In this document: in pieces, positions 33,287 through 44,480 of the stretch
Layout of the letters: every line of letters starts with the position of its first letter
Numbering within the stretch: position 1 is the stretch's first letter
Source of the DNA: Ligustrum vulgare
Taxonomy: Eukaryota > Streptophyta > Magnoliopsida > Lamiales > Oleaceae
NCBI GenBank assembly: GCA_963555705.1
Contig: OY743168.1
Location: forward strand, 22,326,139 to 22,390,138
DNA length: 64,000 bases
Direction: 5' to 3'
Notes under the pieces: model-generated
What the model was told of the DNA's origin: nothing
Databases searched by the model: none
What the model saw: only the letters and a program-made list of their open reading frames with translations
Made by a program: the position numbers and the translations under genes

Positions 33287-34199
33287 TGATGAGAATCGCG
33301 AAGGTCCAACTTCAACATATGAACCTGTGATCCAAAATGTTGCAAGATCAAGGTTCAAGGAGTCTCACGACAGTGCACTCAAGCAAGATTCGAGGTCGAA
33401 TCATTTTCAAGAGGGAGGGGATGATGAGAACCGAGAAAGTTAAACCTCAATGCGCAAGCCTGTGTGACCCATGATGAGATCCGATGCTAAGGATGTTCAA
33501 GATTCGAGGCTAAACAAGTAATTAAAGTCAAGAAAAGCTAGCCAAGAATCAAGTTGGAGCCAAAAAGTAGAAGAAATTGGACTGAGCCAATTTCGGTCGA
33601 CCGAAAGTCATTCCGGTAGATCGAAACTCTGCAGAGGATTTTTGAAGGCTGCCTCTGTCGCGTTCTGCTGAGGGTTGTTCGACCGAAATGGGACCGAAAG
33701 TCCCATTTCTGTCGACCATGTGATCGACCGAAAATTGTTCGGTCGACAGTGTCGGTCGACCGAAACACTCCGTTTCACAAAAACAGGATTTTTTCTTGGA
33801 AGTTTCGAATTTGCACCTTTTGCCCATTCTGTACATTATATACACATTCTTTTTCATTTGTAAAATAACTTGGTGGTTCATTGTAATGCTCTTGAGAGTT
33901 TAGTCTAGAGAGACTCCTTTTTTGAGGTAAGGTTAAACCTCTTTGATCTTGTATTTCTTTAGGAATGTAATCAACTTTGCTTGAGTATTATTATTTTTGT
34001 ATTGTTGTTTATTTTTCGCCACCTTGGAATTTGTTTGGTTGATACCCATTGGATTAGAGTTTGTTAATTCTTGAATTTTGGGTTAAATTTAAACTTGGGT
34101 TAAGGTATTTATCCTTAATTTTACCACTTTAGCTTTCTTGGGTTTTGTATTAAATTGTTGTGAAAATTTTTGGTCAATATACCAAAGGGGTTCGCATCA
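33287..34199 (+). repeat. Left LTR of the gypsy element at 33287
   Basis: A 913-bp LTR beginning tgatgagaatcgc and ending gttcgcatca. It contains a cluster of ggtcgaccgaaa palindromic words at 33590-33770 and a TATA-like attatatacacattc at about 33836, which would be the transcription start region. Confidence 0.88.
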
Positions 34200-34998
34200 T
34201 TTGGTATCAGAGCTTGACTCTAATTTTGTAAACCTATCTTTACCTTATTGTTGTTAAAAAAAAAAAATCCGAAAATTGAGAAAAATTGGAGAAAATTTAT
34301 GTGCCCATGTGTAATTGTTGATTCCATGTATTGGGTATATTGATTGTGAGGTGGGGCCCCCTAAGGTTGGGGTTCAACCTTTTTTTCCAATTGTGTACTC
34401 AAAGTGTTAGATCAATTGTCCCAAAGAAAAATACTCCATTAGTGTTTTATTGTTCAATACTCATATATTGCTAATTACTTGGGGCTATCCAATTCCCATC
34501 ATTGAGATTGTGTTATCAACATTGTATCCCATATATCACTTGCTCCATACATTGGGTAATTGTTGATCATTCATTCCTTACCACATTTGAGTTGTTGGGG
34601 GTATTCATATATTCACATTATACACATTCAATGTCATTCAAAGATTGAGTACAAAGTATTTGATAAATTGCCTCATTGAAAATTTACACTCTTGTACTTA
34701 TTGCTCTACATCTTTGCCTTATCAATTATTTTTGGTTTGTCAATCCCATTGCTAAAATTGTGTTCCTAGCATCTCATCCCACATAAATATTGTTCATTTT
34801 GAGTATAGCAAGCACATAAATTCTACTTGCTATTGTATCTACTTATTATAAATTCCTTCTTCCTTGTTTGTGATCCTTAACTTCACAAGAATTATACTTT
34901 GTAGTTTAGTTGATTACATTCCTTGGAGAACTTGAGAAATGAGATTTTGAGTGGAAAAAGGCAAGAGTGGTGAGCTCATTAGAGGGTAAAAGTCTAAA

Positions 34999-35950
34999 TT
35001 GAGTGAAACACGAGTGAAAAATATTCTTGTGAGAAGACTTTCACACTTACACACTATGTCAAATTCCAATACTCAAACTCAAGACTTCAAGTGCTTGTTA
35101 CAAAATCTTTCAACCACCATGGCTAGACAAATTGAGGAGATTGGGGGTGAGTTGGAAAATTTAGGAACAAGAGGGGAGAGTACATCAAATAGGGGAGGTG
35201 AAGATAGGATGTGTAGTAGAAGAAGGGTGAGGGATAATTTTGGGGACATTGTGTATAGGGATGGAGTTAGAAAACAAAATGAGAGTTTGAATAGGAAAAT
35301 TAGAATGGATGTTTGGGATGATGAAAGGGATAGTAAACAAAATGGGAGCATGCATAGGAAAAGAGGAGAATGGGTAGATAGGAGTGGAGATGGAATTGAT
35401 GATAATATTGATAGAACAAAAATAAAGAGTCCATCATTCCATAGGAGGGATGATAATGAAGGGGAAGTTGAAGGAGGTTGGAGAATGGGTAGATAGGAGT
35501 GGAGATGGGATGGATGAGAAGGTTAATATTGAGCAAATGAAGACTTCATCATTCCATAGGAGAGACGGTAGTGGAAGTAGAGAAGTAGTGAAGGAGATGA
35601 ATGCTAGGCCACCACAATCTTTGGCCCATGCTAATGAGATGGAGGAACATGAGGGGGATAATTTCTACACTAGGTGCCTAGTGAGTGATAAACCATGTAG
35701 TCTCATGATAGATGGGAAGATTGGCACTAATTTTGTGAGTGCTAATAGAGTTGAGAAATTGGAGTTACCGGTAATGAAGCATCCTAATCCTTATATATTG
35801 CAAATGTTGAATGACTATGGGGAGGTGAGGGTAAGTGAACAAGTTCTTCTTACTTTTCACATTGGTACTTATAGTGACCAAATATTATGTGATGTGGTTC
35901 CCTTACACACTACTCACATAATTTTGGAAATCCCTTGGCGATGTGAGTGA
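34999..35950 (+). pseudogene. gag-protease remnant of the gypsy element
   Basis: The frame from 34999 is gag-like, rich in Arg/Asp/Asn, and ends its first part in KIKSPSFHRR. A duplicated segment (rgewvdrsgdg-type) is encoded twice near 35365 and 35485. A second frame (35450-35950) continues through a retropepsin-like region. This has YTRCLV, then MIDGK where related elements have an aspartate-containing DGG(S/T) site, then DVVPLHTTHIILEIPW. The frames do not join and most of gag (capsid, zinc knuckle) is missing. It is homologous to the gag-protease of the minus-strand element at 48223-52270. Confidence 0.75.
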
Positions 35951-35953
35951 AAT

Positions 35954-36490
35954 GTGAATCATGATAGGAGGACGAACCGGTGTAGCTTCCAAATGGATGT
36001 AAAAAAGGTTGTGATCCTATCTTTGAGCCCGGAAGAAGTATGCAAAGACCAAATGGAGCTCAAGAAGGAGTTTGAAGAAGAAAATGAGAAAGAAAAAGAA
36101 AAAGAAACGAAGAAAGAAAAGGAAATTTTGATTGAGCCAATTGAGGAAGAAACAAAAGAGAGGCAAAATGAGAACATGAGAGTTGGGGCCACGTCCCTAG
36201 AATAAGGAGAGGCAATGAGAGTTGAGACCACGTCCCTAAAAAAAGGAGAGGAAATGAGGGTTGGAGCCACGACTCCAGAAAAAGGAGAGGTGGGAGAGGA
36301 ACCGAGGGTTGAGGATTCTACCTCAGAAAAAGGTGAGGAAGTAATGAGTGCCACCAAAGAAATTGAGAGAAGAGATCCCTTCAAAATGTTCTTTGCGCTT
36401 GAATACTCTAACAACTCCCTCCCTAGTTTGGTTATTTCTTTGTTACAGGAAATTGTGAGGCCAATTTATCAAGGCAACAAAGAACTCTAA
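35954..36490 (+). pseudogene. Lys/Glu-rich linker downstream of the protease remnant
   Basis: Two overlapping frames continue the region after the retropepsin with LSPEEVCKDQMELKKEF. Then come long Glu/Lys runs and several copies of an EKGE-containing repeat. The equivalent region in the 48223 element has the same order (LSPKEAQNDQLKIKREF, then EKGE repeats), which supports common descent. A TAA at about 36203 interrupts it. Confidence 0.6.
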
Positions 36491-36754
36491 AAGCATGCCT
36501 TATGGAAGAAATTCATGGAAACATTTTCCTACAACAACGAGTACAACCGAGGTAAAGAAAATGGGATAACCAATGCAACATCTAGGAGGTATGCTCCTAA
36601 CATTTCTTTGAATGCAAGGTTATTGTGTTTTGAATACATTAGAGGATTGTATGATCTTGATGTAGATTTCACAAGTGTGTTGTGAACTTGTGAAAATGTA
36701 ACATGTGGTAAGGATCATTGTCATGATGAGTGCCTAATCTGTAAATGCAACTTT

Positions 36755-37672
36755 TTGCATATGCACAATTACATAAATACCAAATCATTTTGTGAAAATG
36801 TTGCATATAGTACATTTCATGGACATGTTGAATTCTTACTTTGTGAAAATATGCTTGACGTGCATATTTTCTCTCTAAAGAAATTGCTAGTTAAGGGAGT
36901 CCATGGGAGAAATTTATTGAGATGTCTTGATGATAAAATGACTTCACTTCTAACATTTCTTGATGCTCCCTCATTTTGTTTTGAACATGTTAGGGGCATG
37001 CATGTTAATAATCCAAATTTGTTAAACATTTATGAATCATATTGTGAGCAATATCTCAATGGATTTTATGGGCATGATAACTATTTGTTTTGGAAAGTTT
37101 GATTGTTTGTTTCTAAATGTGCCATGCACGAATTTCTAATGAGTGAGGCACATGTTGGTTGTTTGATTGGGCACTTTGAAACCAAGGGGGCCGTGGAAAT
37201 ATTTTGTGATTGCTTTTATTGGCCTCATTGGAAAATTGGTGATAAACATGTTTGCACTTGTGGTAAAGGCCGAACGTTCAAAATGGCTAAATCTAAGTTT
37301 TTACCTCAAGTTTTATACACACATTTGCACGTTCCTAGTAAACCTTGGATTAATCATTTTATGGAGTTTGTGTTGGGTTTACTTAGACTAAAGAAAAGAA
37401 ATGATGCTAATTTTGTGGATGTTGGTAGAGGTATTAAACTTTCACATTTTACTACATGTCATGAAACCAGCATTGCTATCAACATGATGAATCTTTTCTT
37501 TGAGGGAGTGGTGAATTTGCATAAAAATGATGCTCAATTTGTGGTTGTTAAATTTGCTTGCAATGGAAGTGTTCATCCTATTAGAAAATTTTATCCACTT
37601 GATGTTGCTTATGGCCCTAGCCTACTAACTCTTTTGAGATGTACTTATTTGTTGATGGAAATGTTAGTTTAG
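36755..37672 (+). pseudogene. RNase H end + integrase remnant of the gypsy element
   Basis: The first frame (36755-37102) resembles the sequence between RNase H and integrase in plant gypsy elements, ending YGHDNYLFWKV and a TGA. The second (37103-37672) holds the integrase zinc-binding region in decayed form (EAHVGCLIGHF, FYWPHW, and a CTCG motif). It also has core traces such as LHVPSKPWINHFMEFVLGL and HFTTCHET, then a C-terminal trace near HPIRKFYPLDVAYGP. The catalytic region is shortened by deletion. It cannot be functional. Confidence 0.75.
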
Positions 37673-38021
37673 GGGGGCATAACAAAGCAAATCTGGTTAA
37701 GCCCCTTCGCAGGAGGCTCGTGCCTCCATCTTAGGGGATTGACATACAATATACTTCCCATGCCAACCATGGTAGGAGGAGATTCGTATTTGATCCGGGT
37801 GGTTGGATATGGTTCTTTTCAAGGGGAGAACGGGTTCCCAATCAAATAAAATCCAAAATGCTACCCTGCGGTGTTGGCACATCTCAAGCTCTTGGCAATG
37901 CCTACAAATTGATTTTGCATGGTGAGTATGAAATTTCAGTTACAGTTATTGTGTCTGAATTTTCTATTTTTTTTATTGTAGGTGTCAATTCCTGGTCGAA
38001 TCTCTTTCGAGATGGAGGAGA

Positions 38022-38921
38022 TTATAAGAATCGCAAAGGTCCAACTTCAACGCATGAACCTGTGATCCACAATGTTGCAAGATCAAGGTTCAAGGAGTCT
38101 CATGATAGTGCGCTCAAGCAAAATTCGAGGTCGAATCATTTTCAAGAGGGAGGGGATGATGAGGATCGAGAAAGTCAAACCTCGATGCGCAAGCTTGTAG
38201 GACCCATGACGAGATCCGATGTCAAGGAGGTTCAAGATTCGAGGCTAAACAAGTAATTAAAGTCAAGAAAAGCTAGCCAGAATCAAGTTGGAGCCAAAAA
38301 GTAGAAGAAATTGAACTGAGCCAATTTCGATCGACCGAAAGTCATTCCGGTTGACCGAAACTCTGCAGATGATTTTTGAAGGCTGCCTCAGTCGCGTTCG
38401 ACTAAGGGTTGGTCGACCGAAAGTCCCATTTCAGTCGACCATGTGATCGACCAAAAATGGTTCGGTCGACTGTGTCGGTCGACCGAAATACTCCGTTTCA
38501 CAAAAACGGGATTTTTCTTGCAAATTTCGAATTTGCACATTTTTGCCCATTTTGTACATTATATACACATTCTTTTTCATTTGTAAAATAACTTGGTGGT
38601 TCATTTTAATGCTCTTGAGAGCTTCGTCTAGAGAGACTCCTTTTTTGAGGTAAGGTTAAACATCTTTGATCTTGTATTTCTTTAGGAATGTAATCAACTT
38701 TGTTTGAGTATTATTATTCTTGTGTTGTAGTTTATTTTCCGCCACCTTCGAATTTGTTTGGTTGATACCCATTGGGCTAGGGTTTGTTAATCCTTGAATT
38801 TTGGGTTATATTTAAACTTGGGTTAAGGTATTTATCATTTATATTACCACTTTAGCTTTCTTGGGTTTTGTATTAAATTGTTGTGAAAATTTTTGGTCAA
38901 TATACCGAAGGGGTTGCATCA
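38022..38921 (+). repeat. Right LTR of the gypsy element at 33287
   Basis: A 900-bp partner of the left LTR. The first bases are ttataag where the left LTR has tgatgag, so the canonical TG start is lost. It ends ggttgcatca and is followed by the TSD agatg. Confidence 0.88.
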
Positions 38922-39100
38922 AGATGTATGTACCAATTTTTTCGCATATATTTCGCTCAGAAAAAATTGTTCGCATTTTTTTCTTAAATTTAAAAATAAT
39001 GACATAGATGGAGAGAAGATGCATGTACTAATTTTTCGACATATATTTCATTAAAAAAATAAAATTGTCGTTATATATTTTGTTCAGAAAAAATATTGTC
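38922..39100. repeat. Part of a short tandem array that hosted the gypsy element
   Basis: Units beginning atagagagaagatg and continuing with taccaattt, gcatatatttcg and a tttaaattta run start near 33191, 33273 (continuing at 38922) and 39006. The period is about 82-95 bp. The gypsy TSD agatg lies within a unit. Confidence 0.7.
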
Positions 39101-39144
39101 CACATATATAACAATAATTCATTAATTTTACTCCATATATATAA

Positions 39145-39146
<2 letters not shown>

Positions 39147-39187
<41 letters not shown>
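39147..39187. repeat. (ga)n microsatellite
   Basis: About 20 ga units lie near the right end of the TAA-flanked element. Confidence 0.95.
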
Positions 39188-39192
<5 letters not shown>

Positions 39193-39532
39193 AAATCATT
39201 CCATTATTTTGCTGACATGTCAAGTGTTTTTTCTCAATTGATGGTGTGCATTGGACATGCTCTAAGTATTACATATTAAAGACCCTTCATACATGCATTT
39301 CAATTGTATTGCACCATAAGTAGAAAGACTGCAAAACATTTCTAAATGTTTTAGCCACTAAACGAGGCCTGAAGAAACTAATTCTTTCAACTTCAGAGCC
39401 GTTCTCAAGTCAGTAGCTCAAGTTCATTACCTCATTCAGCTATCTCAAAACTCAAAATTCACTCAAGCAAAAGATAAATACCAAGGACCAAAAAACGAAA
39501 GAGTAAGCTTATAATGGCAGTAATCATTTGAT

Positions 39533-40108
39533 TGTTGGGAATTACAGATAAATTTCTTTTCTAATTAACCTCACATGAATTTTGATGTTAAACAAATAAT
39601 AAACAAACCAGAAAATAAATACGAACACAGAAATTTACGTGGTTCGGCAACTTGCCTCGTCCACGGACCCTCGCCAAAGCTTTTCACTATATAATAAATT
39701 GTTACAATTATATAGAATTTGCACTTGTCAAACCCCCAAGTATTGTAAAAAAAATAACCAAGCTTTTTCGCATCTACCAATTTCTACTTCTTTGTACAAC
39801 CCACAAATTCAAGAAAAATCAAGATGCTAGACTACATTTTTCCTCACAATACTCTCAAGTCAATGTGCCATTAATTGACTCCTAAATACACATATTTATA
39901 GGCAAACATAACCCAAAAATGTGTATTATCCGTGCCCCAAGATATTTCTTTGTCAAAGTATAATATCAGAATAAGGAAAGAAATCAATGCCAAAAGATTA
40001 TCTTCCTTTTCTTTTCACCCATAACTTGGTCTTCAAGTTGACCACTTTAACAAGAAAATCAATTGCCCAAGATATTCTCATTCTTAATTTGGGTCAAATA
40101 TCCTAACA
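39533..40108 (-). repeat. Left LTR (3' LTR of the minus-strand element)
   Basis: A 576-bp LTR, clearly similar along its length to 41304-41882 and more distantly to the solo LTR at 62111-62759. Confidence 0.85.
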
Positions 40109-40219
40109 ATCTCCACCTTAACACAAATTCATCCAAGCCAAAAAATTCAAATCAATCATTGGGTAAACAGGCAAGCATTTAACACTTTGACGATCCCATA
40201 CTCCACCATATGAGTATAA

Positions 40220-41250
40220 CTAGCACTCAGAATTATCAACGAACTCCGAGTTTTTCATTGGTTCATGTCGAAATAAACCTTGCCGAAACATTATGGTGCA
40301 ACCCCCATGTTTGGCTTTCCTTGGGAGCTCATCAGCCATTGACATCAATTTCACAGCACACCTTGCATTAACGTCAAACCAATGCCCGTGTGCAAACACA
40401 TGTACCCGCCAGTAAGAACACATCATCTATCATGACAACGGACTTCATGTCATAAAGAAGTCCCATCTTACTAAAGTACATCATCACCACCCTCCACCAG
40501 GAGAGTCGCATTGTCCACCTCCGAGCAATTAGCTGACTCTGCTCCACCTTTTGGACAATTTCTTCTCACGTGACTAGATTTACCACAGTTTCAACACATT
40601 ACCTTCTTCTTCATGGAGTTATCTCTCTTCCACTTTTCAATAACAAGCAAAGCGTTTTCAGATGAACCGTCACTTCAACCTAATCAACTTAACTTTTGAA
40701 AATTCTACTGTTTCCTTCCCGTACATCAAAATCAGCATGATGTACTCAAACGTGGATGGAAGAGACCAGATGAACCTTATCCTCATCATCAATATTAAAT
40801 CCAATAGATTGCAATTCAGAAATAATCTCATTGTGAACACCAAAATGGTCTAAGATTTTCATACCTGCATTCATTCTCAAAGAATGAAATCGCTCCTTCA
40901 GATTAAGTTATTTGACAAGCTCTTCATCCGATACAACTCTTCCAGTTTTTCCCACAGTTCATTCACAGCAAATATCTCATAAATATTTGCAAGAACATTT
41001 TTGGACAAACAAAGTTGTAACATGCAAGTAGCCTTCAAATCCAAATCTTCTCAATCTTCATCACTTGTGCTGGATTCAGTTTCTTTATCAGAACTCGGGG
41101 TTGGTTTTTCTTTTAAAGCTTTCTGCAGTCCCGTTCGAATCATTACATCCATGACTTGTACTTACCACAAGCCAAAATTGATCTTCCAGTCAAATTTCTC
41201 CACGTTATACTTTCCAAATATATTTTCTTTTGCTCCAAAATAAATTTTCG
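40220..41250 (-). pseudogene. gag remnant with zinc knuckle
   Basis: On the minus strand a zinc-knuckle-like stretch reads NCGKSSHVRRNCPKGG near 40545-40595. Its expected leading Cys lies just before a stop codon. Upstream on that strand (to about 41000) are phrases such as LKERFHSLRMN and FGVHNEIISEL, typical of copia gag, in more than one frame. Several stops and frame changes make it non-functional. Confidence 0.55.
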
Positions 41251-41303
41251 AACCACCTAATACTCTATTAATTAGACGTCGATTTCTCCGTCGATGGCGC
41301 CAC

Positions 41304-41882
41304 TGTTGGGAATTACACACAAATTTCCTCTCTAATTAACCTCACAGGAATTTTGATGTTCAAGAAATAATAAGCAAACCAGAAAATAAGTACAAATACA
41401 GAAATTTACGTGGTTCGATAACTTGCCTACGTCCACGGACCATCGCCAAAGCTTTTCACTATTTAATAAATTGTTACAATTATATAGAATTTGCACTCGT
41501 CAAACCCCCACGTATTGTAAGAAAAATAATCAAGCTTTGCCGCATCTACCAATTTCTACTTCTTTGTACAACCCACAAAAAATTCAAGAAAAATCAAGAT
41601 GCTAGATTACATTTTTCCTCACAATACTCTCTAGTCAATGTGCCATTAATTGGCTCCTCAATACATATATTTATAGGTAAACGTAACCCAAAAATGTGTA
41701 TTACTTGTGCTCCAAGATATTTCCTTGTCAAAGTAGAATATCAGAATAAGGAAATAAATCAATGCCAAAAGATTATCTTCATTTTCTTTTCACCCTTAAC
41801 TTGATCTCCAAGTTAACCACTTTAACAACAAAATCAATTGTCCAGATATTCTCATTCTTAATTTAGGTCATATATCCTAACA
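41304..41882 (-). repeat. Right LTR (5' LTR of the minus-strand element)
   Basis: A 579-bp LTR, next to the primer-site-like sequence at about 41288-41303 on its inner side. Confidence 0.85.
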
Positions 41883-42424
41883 TTGAACTCCCCATGTGAA
41901 TAACCATCTTAGCCTCTTCAATCCTAGAATGCTTCATCAACCCATCCACTCCATCCTGCAACAATCTTGCATCAACCAAACGTTCCTCTAACAAATGTCC
42001 TCACTTGTCCCATACCGTTTATGTATCAAAGGGCACAAGTAAGTTCATGTCGATAAACAAGTATCTGTGCAAGCAACTAGAAGGAAGCACATAGTCCCCA
42101 CTCGCACGGTCACACCTCGAACAAAGGTGAATAAAAATGTGCTGTGGAAATAATTTGTATTGGTTTAAGAGTAGAGTAATTATTTTATACAAATGCATGC
42201 AATTTCTAATTTTCAAAATGCTGATTCAAATATAGTGTTGTTACCTGGCCTTGAGCAAGATCGCCTTTTCCTCCACCACCCTTTCCTTTTGTGGGGGTCC
42301 AAAGCTTGCTTCAAATAATAGCTTAAGCTCTCATTATCTTCCCCAAACAATCACAGACAAAAAGGATAATTTGAAAGCAATAATAAATAATTAAGTTCAA
42401 GAATTTCATTCTTTCTACAAGAAG
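41883..42424 (-). other. Unassigned segment with spliced-looking open frames
   Basis: On the minus strand, an open stretch ends in CAGG|gtaaca-like sequence near 42240. It resumes after a T-rich tract and cacag near 42140, giving a piece (42019-42140) with IFIHLCSRCDRASGDY. Farther down, GVDGLMKHSRIEEAKMV is encoded at about 41900-41960 in another frame. This might be a captured host-gene fragment or LTR-element sequence. I do not recognise it. Confidence 0.3.
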
Positions 42425-42652
42425 CTGTTAAGACTAATTTGGACCATGAAGTTGATCAAGCCCAAGTCCATTCCAAGCCTTATGGACCAAACATTGAATC
42501 TCGGCCCAACTCCCTTACTCGTTTTAGAAGTCTGATCATTCCTCAACCGTTGGATCTTCAAGATTGATCTCAGCCGTCCACTCAAATATTTACTTGGTTT
42601 TTACGCTTCATTTCTCATTGGTTCCAAACCCTTCTGGCTTCTGCTGCTGAAT

Positions 42653-42713
<61 letters not shown>

Positions 42714-44480
42714 ACACACACACAGAGAGAGAGAGAGAGAGATAAGTATATTTTATATACTTATTTTTATATCTAAATTAGAATTAATAATTGTCGTTTT
42801 AGAATAATTTCTATTTAATTAGTGTTTATTTATTTACATTTCAGAAAATATCCCAAAAGATGAAGAATAAAGTAATTAATGGGAAAAATGCACAATTTGA
42901 TACTAATTGGAGCTTATTTGAGCAATTGAGGAGGTGATGACAACAATAGGGAATCATGCAAGGTGCTAAAATGAATCAATTGAAAGTTGGAGGATCAAAT
43001 TGAAGGATTTGAGAGTTGAAATGAGCTAATTGAGAAAATTTAGAAGTTTGAGGACTAAAATGCTTGAATTGAAAGTGGAGGGCTTGATGTGCAAATAAAA
43101 GTCAAAGACCTACTTAAATGAATTTCAAACTTGAAAATTGCACCGGAAGTTATAACAGTGCAGCTGCGCCAGTTTTTCCTGGGAGGTCGCGCAGGCTTCC
43201 GGCTGGACCGTAAATCTGGGCTTTTTCGCGATTTTCATCTGATTTTCCTCCTCTTTCACCTAGGTTTTTCCAAAACCTATATATACAACCTATGAGGCAC
43301 AAAATTGGGACCTTCGTCTCCTCTTAGAACAAGCCAAAACTCAGATTTTATCATTCAAATCTTGGGAGATTCAAGTATAGCAAGGGGGCGCGAGTTGAAG
43401 ATCACGTGGAGAATCAATACTTGGTGCAAGCTTTCAATTCTCTTATGTTATTTTCAATAAACGCAATATTTTATTTTTGTTGTTGTTTAATTATGATGTG
43501 TAGTTAAATTCAATGTTGGGATGAACGATGTAGCCTAGTTGATTATTTTAATTCCATATTTTGTTGTTTTAATGATTCATTGTATGTGTTGATTTATTAT
43601 TGTATTTAATACAAGAGTTAACTGGTCACTAATTCATGATTCAATGTGTTATTTTCATAATCCGAGTGGTGATTTAATAACATAGATCTAGGTTATAAAT
43701 CCGATAATTGAACAAGAGATAGAGATATACTCTTGTTATTACTGCGGTCATATGTGAATTCTTGTACGTTACGCATCTAGATAAGGAATATTCGGACCCT
43801 CCGTAAATATACAAGGTTGACTTATTTAGGCATGATTGATTTAAACTCGAGAGAGAATTTTCAATTTAAATTAGTGAATTCGACCGAACGTATATTTAGA
43901 AAATAAAATTGGAATTGGAGTTAATATACTTGGTTAGGTGAAATCGGGATTCCCAATTACTTTACAATCATTTTTGAAAAACAAACAAATTTCGCAATTT
44001 TAATTCTTTAATTGATTTTCTTAGTTTTAGATTTCAAACATCAACACAAATTCATCTGTTCAAATAAGGTCTAGAACTAAAATATTTTGATACTTAATAG
44101 CAGTCTCTGTAGGACGACAATCTGGACTCTTAAGTCCACTTATTACTTTTCAAGATCCCGTATACTTGTGGACATATCTCGTATCGTGAGCTATCAGTGA
44201 ACACTCTCCCTCTTCTCTTCTTAGTTTTGGTTAATCTTTATGAGATTCTGGGTGATAATCCTTGTGTGTATCACCATACTTTTTGTAATAATCTAAGAGT
44301 ACTTTGTGTTATGAGTTTGAGCGAGATTGTGAAGTTTTGGTTTCACGCAGTTATTCTGCGAATATGTAGACGAACTTGTGTTTTACTTTAGATTTGTTAT
44401 TTCAATAAAGTTTGATGTTTTTAGTGTTTCATCGGGTATCTTGCGTCTGGGATTGTTGATTTTGGGAACTGTAATTTTGT
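42425..44480 (+). other. Probable LTR and leader region of the copia element
   Basis: Just before the copia coding remnant, sequence near 44470-44493 reads ttttgtaaca followed by gtaatatcagagcc. This is an LTR-like end plus a diverged tRNA-Met primer site (normally tggtatcagagc). A plausible LTR start is tgttaagactaatttgg at about 42426, but no matching right LTR exists, so the start is unproven. The region includes a tract of ct, ca and ga repeats (42654-42741) and a TATA-like aacctatatatacaacc near 43275. Confidence 0.45.
42654..42741. repeat. Compound microsatellite (ct)n(ca)n(ga)n
   Basis: About 19 ct units, 15 ca units with one slip, and nine ga units follow one another. The ct and ga arms can pair around the ca run. 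Confidence 0.95.

Larger units (their letters stand above)
33287..38921 (+). mobile_element. Ty3/gypsy-type LTR retrotransposon, degenerate, RT missing
   Basis: TSD agatg lies at 33282-33286 and 38922-38926. LTRs are 33287-34199 and 38022-38921. A primer binding site tggtatcagagc (initiator tRNA-Met) follows the left LTR at 34202-34213, and a purine tract gatggaggaga precedes the right LTR. The internal 3.8 kb holds gag, protease and integrase remnants in several frames, but no reverse transcriptase core, only a trace of the RNase H end. The LTRs differ visibly (about 18 changes in the first 235 bp by eye), so insertion is older than that of the element at 48223. Confidence 0.88.
33017..39262. 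mobile_element. TAA-flanked DNA element split by a gypsy insertion
   Basis: gagcgtcccaatgc at the left and gcattggacatgctc at the right are imperfect inverted ends with TAA outside both (33014-33016, 39263-39265). Ends of this type (gagc, then ccaat) recur at 56588 and 57144. With the gypsy element removed, the element is about 600 bp. It contains a short tandem array with a unit starting atagagagaagatg, and ends in a (ga)n tract. No transposase is seen. Confidence 0.6.
39533..41882 (-). mobile_element. Internally deleted LTR element with gag remnant (copia-like)
   Basis: LTRs 39533-40108 and 41304-41882 both run tgttgggaatt to tcctaaca. They share the acgtggttcg and cgtccacgga motif typical of plant copia LTRs. 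Read on the minus strand, the inner edge of the right LTR is followed by tggcgccatcgacgg, close to a tRNA-Asp-type primer site. The inner edge of the left LTR is preceded by the purine tract aaggtggagat. Flanks ttgat and ttgaa agree in four of five bases. The 1.2-kb interior encodes only a broken gag. Polymerase and integrase are absent. Confidence 0.82.

Noticed and set aside
37690..37740. taagccccttcgcagg, which recalls part of a plant SINE consensus
   Set aside because: No A or B box, tail or target duplication surrounds it, and it lies within the gypsy interior next to the purine tract region.
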